This document shows, one piece after another, positions 1 to 6,705 of a stretch of DNA of 11,502 nucleotides. The notes under the pieces were generated by a model. That model was not told the DNA's origin. It saw only the letters and a list, made by a program, of their open reading frames with translations, and ran no database searches. The stretch spans positions 1-11,502 of the forward strand of contig JALWJW010000272.1 in the NCBI GenBank assembly GCA_026996935.1. The letters run 5' to 3'. This DNA is from Hyphomicrobiales bacterium. GTDB taxonomy: Bacteria; Pseudomonadota; Alphaproteobacteria; Rhizobiales; Aestuariivirgaceae. Position 1 is the stretch's first letter. Every line of letters starts with the position of its first letter. A program made the position numbers and the translations under genes.

Positions 1-86
1 CGCAATTGATAGAGAAACTGGTTTGATGTGAGGGCAAAACATAGGTTGAATCCAATGTGATTATTAAAATAACGCTGCAAGCATAG

Positions 87-112
87 CGATACTTAGCGCT
101 AAGTAAGTATCG
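87..112. promoter_or_regulatory. Palindromic site in gene-free left edge
   Basis: Positions 91-104 are a perfect 14-bp palindrome (ACTTAGCGCTAAGT). Overlapping it, CGATACTTA at 87-95 is the exact reverse complement of TAAGTATCG at 104-112. Such a dyad could be an operator or the base of a hairpin, but there is no T-tract and no adjacent start codon to assign it to. The rest of 1-150 shows no gene I can support. Confidence 0.3.
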
Positions 113-150
113 TTTTAGGTGTGTGTCCAGTGTAAAGGAAAGTAATGCAC

Positions 151-182
151 AAAAAAAGGTCAAAGAAATCTTTGACCTTTTA
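151..182. terminator. Bidirectional hairpin terminator
   Basis: A 12-bp perfect stem, AAAGGTCAAAGA (155-166) with TCTTTGACCTTT (169-180), is flanked by an A-run at 151-157 and a T-rich run after 178. Read on the minus strand it lies about 20 nt past the stop of the DUF2852 gene and is followed by seven T residues, which is the classic intrinsic terminator layout. The symmetric A and T flanks mean it could also stop a plus-strand transcript entering from the left edge. Confidence 0.8.
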
Positions 183-203
183 TTTGTTGATTATGGTTTG
201 GTT

Positions 204-659
204 TTAATCAGGTGCTGTCGGGCTGCTTTTTGACTTCTTGTCAGCAACCACCACATCTTTATTTTTAGCTCGTGAAGACATGAATTTATCAAATTCTTCC
301 TTGTCTTTAGCCATGCGCAATTGTTCCAGAAAGTCCTGAAATTCATCAAATTCGTCTTCAAGGCGTTTAAGGGTGTCCTGGCGATATTCATCAAACGCCA
401 TATTGCCGCTTGGCGTAAAGCCACCTTTAAAGCCTGCTCCATGAGGTTTTGACCACATTGGTCCGCTGTGACGCTCGTCATGGCGTTTTGCACCCCACAT
501 CCACTTGCCGCGTTTTCTGTTTGAACAACCCATTCTGCCACTCCATATCATATAAAATAAAATTCCAAGGCCCACCGGCCAAAAGAAAATAAACCCCAAG
601 ATCATCGCTGTAATCCATGCAGGTTTGCCATAGTCATCTAATCGTTGCGCCAGTTCCAT
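204..659 (-). CDS. DUF2852-family membrane protein
   Basis: This 151-residue protein has no established function. Residues about 14-39 form one strongly hydrophobic segment (ITAMILGFIFFWPVGLGILF and onward) ending in the MIWSGRMG motif, which I recognise as the core of the alphaproteobacterial DUF2852 family. A basic, Gly/Trp-rich middle follows (about 45-85), then a highly charged, probably helical stretch (about 88-130, with LEDEFDEFQDFLEQL) and a Lys/Ser-rich tail. This fits a single-pass inner-membrane protein with a cytoplasmic helical domain. The ATG is preceded by GAGG six bases upstream, which supports this start. A candidate promoter lies at 714-742 and a hairpin terminator follows the stop, so it is probably monocistronic. 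The family call is from memory of the N-terminal motif and is fairly secure. The cellular role is unknown. Confidence 0.88.
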   Translation of the reverse strand: MELAQRLDDYGKPAWITAMILGFIFFWPVGLGILFYMIWSGRMGCSNRKRGKWMWGAKRHDERHSGPMWSKPHGAGFKGGFTPSGNMAFDEYRQDTLKRLEDEFDEFQDFLEQLRMAKDKEEFDKFMSSRAKNKDVVVADKKSKSSPTAPD

Positions 660-713
660 TTCGACCTCATTTGGTTAAAGTTAAGCACAATGTTAATGTT
701 TATTACATTTACA

Positions 714-742
714 TAGGTAGGTATGTAGCGCGATAGTGTCAA
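714..742 (-). promoter_or_regulatory. Candidate sigma70 promoter of DUF2852 gene
   Basis: On the minus strand a perfect TTGACA (-35) lies at 737-742, with a 17-bp spacer to TACCTA at 714-719, a weak -10 match. This places transcription start about 45-50 bp before the ATG at 659. The -10 overlaps an imperfect dyad, ACATA (711-715) with TATGT (722-726), which could be an operator. The strong -35 and spacing support the call. The poor -10 weakens it. Confidence 0.4.
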
Positions 743-801
743 GACTGGAGTGAAAATTTTCTGTTTCTGGTTTTCAGTATATTGTTACACCACACCTTAA
801 A

Positions 802-833
802 ACCGCCGTTTCTTATGTAAAAGAAACAGCGGT
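802..833 (-). terminator. Hairpin terminator after small secreted protein gene
   Basis: ACCGCCGTTTCTT (802-814) pairs with AAGAAACAGCGGT (821-833), giving a 13-bp stem with one mismatch and a 6-nt loop. On the minus strand it starts 28 nt past the stop at 861 and is followed by a short TTTT run. The T-tract is short, so termination may be partial. Confidence 0.6.
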
Positions 834-860
834 CTGATGTGTAATAGCGTTCATCAAGGT

Positions 861-1145
861 TTAGCGACAGATCAACCGACCACGGCGCCAGCGTTTGTGC
901 CAATGACCATGACGAGAACTCCAGATCCGAACCCGATGGCCACGGGTGCGATAACAGCGACTGCGAGTATAAATTGGCCGCGGGGCATAATATCCACCGT
1001 AATATCCACCACCATAATAACCATGACCAAGGCCAATGCCGATATTAAGATTTACTTTTGCATCGGCTGTTTGGGTATTAGAAGTTAATCCTGCGCCAAC
1101 GATAACGGCAAATGCGGCGGTTGTAAGTGCAATTTTACGAAACAT
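861..1145 (-). CDS. Small secreted Gly/Tyr-rich protein
   Basis: This 94-residue protein has a clear signal peptide: MFRK, then a hydrophobic core (IALTTAAFAVIVGAGL), with likely cleavage after ADA around residue 29. The mature part is of low complexity. Residues 31-53 are rich in Gly and Tyr (GHGYYGGGYYGGYY), and 60-94 are rich in Arg, His and Trp with two Cys (C64 and C93). Small exported proteins of this style are common in alphaproteobacteria, usually annotated as hypothetical, and no function can be assigned. The basic, His-rich tail could bind metal, nucleic acid or envelope polyanions, but that is inference. I chose the ATG at 1145 over an in-frame ATG at 1178 because the signal peptide begins here and AAGGGA lies about 10 bases upstream. 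A hairpin terminator follows the stop. Confidence 0.78.
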   Translation of the reverse strand: MFRKIALTTAAFAVIVGAGLTSNTQTADAKVNLNIGIGLGHGYYGGGYYGGYYAPRPIYTRSRCYRTRGHRVRIWSSRHGHWHKRWRRGRLICR

Positions 1146-1211
1146 GATAGGCGTTCCCTTTTTAATATTTAAGTTCATTTAAGAGCTGTTTATGTGTTGT
1201 TGCTCTGTTGA

Positions 1212-1267
1212 TGAACCCAATATGCAACACCCGGCTTGAACCAAACCTGAACCTTACATTCATGTAA
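1212..1267. promoter_or_regulatory. TGAACC repeats and TTACAT dyad upstream of small secreted gene
   Basis: TGAACC occurs three times (1212-1217, 1237-1242, 1248-1253). The last two are 11 bp apart, one helical turn, as expected for a regulator binding direct repeats. Immediately beyond is the dyad TTACAT-TC-ATGTAA (1254-1267). The cluster lies about 65-120 bp upstream of the ATG at 1145 in a stretch otherwise without genes (1146-1344), so it could be a binding region for an activator or repressor. The binding protein cannot be named. Confidence 0.3.
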
Positions 1268-1344
1268 TGTTCATGTGGAAATAACGCCATTAGAACAATT
1301 ATAAAGGCGAGATATATTCCCCCCAATTTAAATGGATGCCTATC

Positions 1345-1995
1345 TCATCGCGGCACGCCCAGCCCATCTAAATATAACAACACGCCAGCTTCCAGCAAAT
1401 CTTCCGGTGGCATAGGCAGGCTGCGGCGGGCTTTATCACCACGTGCAAACAGGCTGGCAAGGCCATGGGTCATGGACCAAATATGCAGCGCCACCATAAG
1501 GGCAGGCGGGCGCGGTGATTTATTGATTGTGGCACAAATTTCTTCAGCCGCTGTTTGCACCACATCAAAAGCAGCATCACTGGCCTTTTTTAAATCACGA
1601 TCAGCAGAAACAGGAATCCCGCTTTCAAACATGGCGTTGAACAATGCCGTCTCAGAACGTGCAAATTCAAGATAGGCCTGTCCCACGTGTTTTAAAGCAG
1701 TAGCCGCATCTGGCTTACCGTCATCCCATGCCTTATTAAGCTGTTCAGCAAATTTTTGATACCCACGCCGCGCTACTTCAAGAACCAGTTCTTCTCGGTC
1801 TTTAAAATGACGATAAGGCGCGGCCGCGCTCACACCGGCCTCGCGTGCTGCTTCGGCAAAGGTAAACCCTTCGGGGCCTTTTTGGGCAATCAAACCCAGG
1901 GCGGCATCAATCAGGGCTTCACGTAGATTGCCATGGTGATACCCGCGCCGGGTCCTTTTATCATTATGTCTGTTCCAGCTCATCGGCCCGACCAT
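1345..1995 (-). CDS. TetR/AcrR-family transcriptional regulator with WHG domain
   Basis: A DNA-binding repressor of about 216 residues. The N-terminal segment RRGYHHGNLREALIDAA, followed by FTFAEAAREAGVSAAAPYRHF (about residues 44-64), is a textbook TetR helix-turn-helix. The C-terminal ligand-binding half carries WSMTHGLASLF (about 173-183), the tryptophan-His-Gly signature of the WHG-type TetR C-terminal domain. Total length is normal for the family. The start is uncertain: a GTG at 2010 and ATGs at 1995 and 1983 are in frame, and none has a good Shine-Dalgarno. I prefer 1995. It diverges from the LysM gene at 2199 with about 200 bp between them, so it may regulate that gene or itself. Ligand and targets cannot be read from the sequence. 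Confidence 0.9.
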   Translation of the reverse strand: MVGPMSWNRHNDKRTRRGYHHGNLREALIDAALGLIAQKGPEGFTFAEAAREAGVSAAAPYRHFKDREELVLEVARRGYQKFAEQLNKAWDDGKPDAATALKHVGQAYLEFARSETALFNAMFESGIPVSADRDLKKASDAAFDVVQTAAEEICATINKSPRPPALMVALHIWSMTHGLASLFARGDKARRSLPMPPEDLLEAGVLLYLDGLGVPR

Positions 1996-2198
1996 ACTAT
2001 GATTTGCCACTAAGCAAAGAAAATTTCTGCTCTTAAAGCAAGATGTTTTAATGGCAGATACCGTGACCTGTTGTCGAGATTAACGAGTCCTGACATTAAA
2101 ACTACGTAGACATCTAAGTATCTAGCCCCAATCGATAAATGGTTAATTTTCTGTATTTTATTGTTTAGGACGTGTGCAATAGAAATCAGGAAATGATC

Positions 2199-4841
2199 AT
2201 GGCTGATCCAGTAATAGTCTCAAAAGAATCTTCATCCATTAATGCGAATCTGACTGAAAAAGCAGATAAATTTCAAAGCAGTGTGCAAAATGTCAGAAGA
2301 AACTCAACATCTGAATCTATTGAGTATGAAGTGAAAAAAGGAGACAATTTATGGTCTATTTCCAAAAAATTTTACAATGATGGTTCAAAGTTTAATGTCC
2401 TGATGAATGCGAATAATCTTTCCAGTGATAAATTAAAACAAGGCCAGGTTTTACACATTCCCCTAAAGTCTCAGGTAATATCCACTAAGGTGAGCTTGCC
2501 AACCGCATCACTGGAGGCAACGTCACCGACCGATCAAGATATACCTGCTGGCAGCAACATTCATGTTGTTAAAAAAGGTGACAATTTATGGTCCATCTCT
2601 AAAAAGTTTTATGGAGAAGGCGCAAAATACAAACAAATTCAAGAGGCAAATAATCTTGCCACAACGGACTTGAAGCCGAAAATGCGCCTGATAATTCCTG
2701 TGTTTGAGAACTCAGATCAAACAATGAAATCGTCACTGGCAAAAGCGCCAGAAGTTGATGCCGCCACATCACAAGCGAAAGGGGCAAATGATGAAGCATC
2801 CGCGATACAGGCAAAAGAGAACACAACAACAAAGCTTCTACTTTCAGATCCAGATGTTACCAAACAAATGGCACTTAAAATGAGTCGTAATGTTATGGTG
2901 CCGCTGGTGCCTGGTATATTGCGAGGTGATGTTTCAGAGATTTTAGCGATTGGTGGAGCCGTTGATCCTGGATTGGGAAAAAATGGCGGGATAGGCCTTG
3001 CAAAAGGGGCCGCTGCCTGGGGAACTGTTTTGACCTTAGGTGAGCATCTTAAATCTGAAGACCAGGGAAATTATGGTATTGGTCGGGCAACGATTGATAC
3101 AATGTTGAGGACGGATGATCCCGTCTCTGTTGTTACGTCATTTAATTCACCAGCTAAACCTCGAACCCCAAAAGGGGGAAAATATGTTGGAGACATTCAT
3201 AGTTTTACCAATATGTCTGTCAGCCTTGCATTATCACGAACAGCGGTATCTTCTGATGGAAGCAAGTCTCGTATGATGACAATTTCAACGCAGATTATGC
3301 CCAAGGCTGAGAATGTAAACAGGGCAAATGGAAAAGCTGGAACATTCAAAAACCTCAACGATGGTGGGGTTGGTATTTCTTCAACATACAGAATGACAGC
3401 AAAAGTTGATCGGTTGGAAAATGTTCTAACCGGGCGTGAGGCCCCACCAAACCCGTTCACTTTAGAAGGTGTTTCAGCAGGAGACACCATAACCCTTGAT
3501 ACCGCTATAAAAGCTGATGGGGGTACAGAATTCCGGTTGCTCAATAAAATGGGTCTGGGTTTGGATGCAAAAGGTGGCTTCAGCTTTTCTGAAGGCGACC
3601 GCATAGTGGTTCGTTATCAAAAATCGCAAAAGAGTGGTGATCTCATAGCTACAATTTTTGCAGGTGATAGTGATCTTGAATCTAAAGGGGTCGGTGCAGG
3701 ATTTATTGCTAACCCAGATATTGGCGATGACACAAAAGCACGTAAATCGTTGGGTACGGCAGGCACATATGGCCGTGCTGTTGGAGCCCATAATTGGGGA
3801 AAACAGCATAACGTATTCAGGTTTGTTGAAGTCAATTTAAGCGAACCGCAAGGTCAACAACTTTATAATCATATTCTGAAATCAGGTACAATTCCCCAAA
3901 CATCTATGGGTGAAAAAATCCCAGGTTCTCACGCCAATGGTATGCTTGATTATGCGACTTTAAGTAAGTCCAAGCAATTAGCAATTACGGCTTATTTTCA
4001 GAAATTTCATTCAGATACTAAATCTGGTGGCCAGGAACTGTCCGCGACTGGTACGATTGATCCGTTTTCCCAAATTGATATTTCACGCAATTTTATCATT
4101 CACAATGCAGATAAAAATTCAATCATCAGAGAAAAACATGCCATTTCAACGATTGAAGGGGGGCAGCATGGCGTGAGTGCGTTTCCTTTTGACAGTGGTA
4201 TATACGCCAAAGATTCCATTCGACACAATGATAATAACTTTGTCGGGATTAAAATGACAGATGGCAAAGCTGAAAATGTTATTAAGGAGCATTTATTCAC
4301 AACACTGGATTCGTCAAAGCGACATATTCAACGGGCTATGCAAACTGAAGTAGAAAATCAGGCTCAAGGCCACTCAACCTTTAAAAGTATTCGTCTTCAT
4401 ATTCCCGGAAAAAAGGTTTTAACAGGTCAAGAAGCTGTTGATTATCTTAAATCTCACAAAGATCCTGATAGTGGTTGGTTTTCGCAAGAGAATGTTAATG
4501 TGACGATGGACTTAGCCAACAAAGAAGACATTGCCAAGTTTCAGGCCGCTTACAGGAAAGACCTGGAAAATTATTTGGAAAACAAATCAGGCTTTCAGAT
4601 GATGGCAGAATCTGATGCTGATTTTGCCGGTTTGATTGGTAAGGCCTTTGGCGCAGATATTTCGCCGGCAAACTCCTACAGCATTATTTCCCAAATGAAT
4701 AATGGGGATGAAATAAAATTGGGAAAAGAGATTGCAGGTACACAGCTCGATCAATTGGTAGACTTTTTACACACTTTGAAAAAGACATCAAAAGATCAGG
4801 AACCTTATCCTTTGCATGTGGATGTTTTTGTCGATTATTAA
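2199..4841 (+). CDS. Large cysteine-free protein with two N-terminal LysM modules
   Basis: This 880-residue protein is not recognised beyond its N-terminus. Two LysM modules, a fold that binds N-acetylglucosamine-containing glycans such as peptidoglycan, lie at residues about 42-88 and 121-168. They share the identical core VKKGDNLWSISKKFY (45-59 and 124-138), and each ends in the usual hydrophobic-Ile-Pro strand. An Ala/Lys/Glu-rich linker follows (about 170-215), then a Gly/Ala-rich segment (about 231-282). The rest (about 330-880) alternates apparent beta-rich stretches with short helices, with no catalytic motif I recognise. There is no N-terminal signal peptide, lipobox or clear membrane span, and no cysteine in the whole chain, which suits an extracytoplasmic or secreted protein using an unknown route. 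The ATG at 2199 follows AGGAA with 6-nt spacing. An upstream in-frame GTG (2172) and ATG (2193) are worse placed. The gene looks more AT-rich than its neighbours and sits alone on this strand, suggesting acquisition. A secreted effector or cell-wall-associated protein is possible but unproven. Confidence 0.88.
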   Translation: MADPVIVSKESSSINANLTEKADKFQSSVQNVRRNSTSESIEYEVKKGDNLWSISKKFYNDGSKFNVLMNANNLSSDKLKQGQVLHIPLKSQVISTKVSLPTASLEATSPTDQDIPAGSNIHVVKKGDNLWSISKKFYGEGAKYKQIQEANNLATTDLKPKMRLIIPVFENSDQTMKSSLAKAPEVDAATSQAKGANDEASAIQAKENTTTKLLLSDPDVTKQMALKMSRNVMVPLVPGILRGDVSEILAIGGAVDPGLGKNGGIGLAKGAAAWGTVLTLGEHLKSEDQGNYGIGRATIDTMLRTDDPVSVVTSFNSPAKPRTPKGGKYVGDIHSFTNMSVSLALSRTAVSSDGSKSRMMTISTQIMPKAENVNRANGKAGTFKNLNDGGVGISSTYRMTAKVDRLENVLTGREAPPNPFTLEGVSAGDTITLDTAIKADGGTEFRLLNKMGLGLDAKGGFSFSEGDRIVVRYQKSQKSGDLIATIFAGDSDLESKGVGAGFIANPDIGDDTKARKSLGTAGTYGRAVGAHNWGKQHNVFRFVEVNLSEPQGQQLYNHILKSGTIPQTSMGEKIPGSHANGMLDYATLSKSKQLAITAYFQKFHSDTKSGGQELSATGTIDPFSQIDISRNFIIHNADKNSIIREKHAISTIEGGQHGVSAFPFDSGIYAKDSIRHNDNNFVGIKMTDGKAENVIKEHLFTTLDSSKRHIQRAMQTEVENQAQGHSTFKSIRLHIPGKKVLTGQEAVDYLKSHKDPDSGWFSQENVNVTMDLANKEDIAKFQAAYRKDLENYLENKSGFQMMAESDADFAGLIGKAFGADISPANSYSIISQMNNGDEIKLGKEIAGTQLDQLVDFLHTLKKTSKDQEPYPLHVDVFVDY

Positions 4842-4856
4842 ATCTGAACGCAGGTT

Positions 4857-6674
4857 TTAACGCCGCGAAAATAACCGCTCGATGTCTGCTAGAGAAAGCT
4901 CTACATATGTCGGGCGGCCGTGGTTGCACTGGCCTGAATAGGGCGTTGATTCCATGTCGCGCAACAAAGCGTTCATTTCTTCTGGTTTTAAACGCCGGCC
5001 AGAACGGACCGAACCATGACAGGCCATGGTGGCCAGCACATGCTCAAATCGCTCATTCAGGCTCAAGCCCTCGCCAATGGTATCAAGGTCATTTGACAGA
5101 TCATTGATCAGATTGGCAATTTTTGCTCCCGCTAAAAGCGCAGGCACTTCACGCACCACAATTGCATCGGGGCCAAACGGTTCAAGCACCAAACCTGCTT
5201 GCGCCAGTTCATCAGCAACCGAGGCAAAACGTTCAACACTGGCCGGGTCCATGGCGATCACTTCAGGCACCAATAAGGGCTGCATAGCAATGGCGTTGGC
5301 TTGGCGCTGGGCTTTTAGCTTTTCTAACACCAACCGTTCGTGAGCCGCATGTTGGTCGACAATAACAATGCCGTTTTTGGTTTGTGTCAGAATATAGTTT
5401 TCATGAAACTGCGCCCGCGCCGCGCCCAGCGGTTTATCAACATCATCATTCAAAGGCGCATTATGAGCGCTGGTATCAGCACTGGTTGCGGCCAATCCAT
5501 CAAAGCTTTGGGTTCCATAAGGTGCCGCGTAATTTTGGGCATCTTCATTAAATGCATGGCCACTAATGCCTGGCCGTGTTGGTGAAAAATGAGCACCTTG
5601 CGGCGGGGCATACTGGCCTTGATGGGTTTGACGAAATGCGTTGATGGTGTTCTCGCTATTGGTGGAAGCTGTGCGGTGGCCAGCAAAGCCGATCGCTTCG
5701 CGAATGGAAGAAACAATCATCGAATTAACGCTGCGTTGATCGCGAAACCGAACCTCGGCTTTTGCTGGATGCACATTGACATCCACATATTCTGGCGGGC
5801 AGGTGATGAACAGCGCCACCATGGGAAAGCGTTGCTTCATCAAAAAATCAGAATACGCCCCACGCACCGCCCCGAGCAATGTTCTATCCTTAACCGCACG
5901 GCCATTAACGAACATGAATTGCATGGTTGATTGCGAACGGTTTAGCGTTGGCAGGCTTGCAAACCCTTGGATCGAAAATGGCTCGCGAGCTGCATCAATC
6001 GCCACACTGTTCTCGATAAAATCAGCCCCCATAATATCAGACAGGCGTTTTTTCTGCCCCTCAACATCAGCGGTGTTTTTTGCCAGATTTATCAACTGAC
6101 GCTCGCCCGACATCAGGGTAAAACCAATATTAGGCCGCGCCATGGCAAGGCGGCGCATAATGGCCGCTACTTCGCCCGTTTCGGCTCGTTCGGTTTTTAA
6201 AAACTTCAACCGCGCCGGCACTGCATAAAACAAATCGCGCACTTCAATGTCGGTGCCATCCCCACCAGATGCCGGGCGCACATCATGCACATGACCGCCT
6301 TCAATGCGAATTTCGTGGGCTTCATTACACCCGCGCGCCCGTGAGGTGATTTTAAGCCGAGATACCGCGCCGATAGAAGGCAGCGCTTCACCGCGAAAGC
6401 CAAGGTTTTGAATATTGACCAAATCATCATCGGGCAATTTTGAAGTGGCATGGCGTTCAACCGCTAAAGCCAGTTCATCAGCGTCCATGCCTTTGCCATC
6501 ATCGGCAACGCGAATGAGCGTGCGGCCCCCATCAACCAAATGCACATCAATCTGATGGCTGCCGGCATCAATTGCATTTTCAACCAGCTCTTTAACCACG
6601 CTGGCAGGGCGTTCGATCACTTCACCAGCAGCAATGCGGTTGATCGTTCCTTCTGGTAAGCGCCTGATGGTCAA
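4857..6674 (-). CDS. mutL: DNA mismatch repair protein MutL
   Basis: MutL couples mismatch recognition by MutS to strand incision. This 605-residue protein is full length. The N-terminal GHKL ATPase shows KELVENAIDAG with E29 and N33, DDGKGM around D58, and GFRGEAL at 92-98. A Gln/His/Ala-rich linker (about 335-415) leads to the C-terminal dimerisation domain. That domain carries DQHA(x)2E(x)4E at 440-451, ACHGSVRSG at 551-559 and QCNHGRPT at 582-589, the metal-binding endonuclease motifs of MutL proteins from bacteria without MutH. This protein should therefore nick DNA itself. Translation appears to start at TTG: an in-frame TAA lies five codons upstream, no ATG is nearby, and the N-terminus (MTIRRLPEGTINRIAAGEV) is exactly that of MutL. 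The ribosome site is weak. The start is 31 bp after the pgi stop, suggesting co-transcription. Confidence 0.97.
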   Translation of the reverse strand: MTIRRLPEGTINRIAAGEVIERPASVVKELVENAIDAGSHQIDVHLVDGGRTLIRVADDGKGMDADELALAVERHATSKLPDDDLVNIQNLGFRGEALPSIGAVSRLKITSRARGCNEAHEIRIEGGHVHDVRPASGGDGTDIEVRDLFYAVPARLKFLKTERAETGEVAAIMRRLAMARPNIGFTLMSGERQLINLAKNTADVEGQKKRLSDIMGADFIENSVAIDAAREPFSIQGFASLPTLNRSQSTMQFMFVNGRAVKDRTLLGAVRGAYSDFLMKQRFPMVALFITCPPEYVDVNVHPAKAEVRFRDQRSVNSMIVSSIREAIGFAGHRTASTNSENTINAFRQTHQGQYAPPQGAHFSPTRPGISGHAFNEDAQNYAAPYGTQSFDGLAATSADTSAHNAPLNDDVDKPLGAARAQFHENYILTQTKNGIVIVDQHAAHERLVLEKLKAQRQANAIAMQPLLVPEVIAMDPASVERFASVADELAQAGLVLEPFGPDAIVVREVPALLAGAKIANLINDLSNDLDTIGEGLSLNERFEHVLATMACHGSVRSGRRLKPEEMNALLRDMESTPYSGQCNHGRPTYVELSLADIERLFSRR

Positions 6675-6705
6675 TTGTCTGCTTTCTTAGGCAAATCGAT
6701 ATGCC

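Noticed and set aside
2..31. Possible C-terminal tail of a plus-strand gene entering from the left edge (reading AIDRETGLM then TGA)
   Set aside because: Only nine codons are visible. The symmetric terminator at 151-182 would suit a convergent gene, but the evidence is too thin to call.
1..42. Possible minus-strand start (MFCPHIKPV...) running off the left edge
   Set aside because: No Shine-Dalgarno, too short, and no recognisable N-terminus.
837..1088. Plus-strand open frame opposite the small secreted protein
   Set aside because: The minus-strand frame has a signal peptide, ribosome site and terminator. The plus frame is a low-complexity Thr/Met/Pro shadow.
2172..2198. Earlier GTG (2172) or ATG (2193) start for the LysM protein
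   Set aside because: The AGGA before 2172 is only one base away, and the AGGAA at 2188-2192 directly abuts the ATG at 2193. Spacing is right only for the ATG at 2199.
5026..5343. Plus-strand open frames antisense to mutL, pgi and the M16 genes (for example 5026-5343, 7752-8051, 10778-11023)
   Set aside because: They lie inside strongly recognised minus-strand genes and show no domain, signal peptide or ribosome site of their own.
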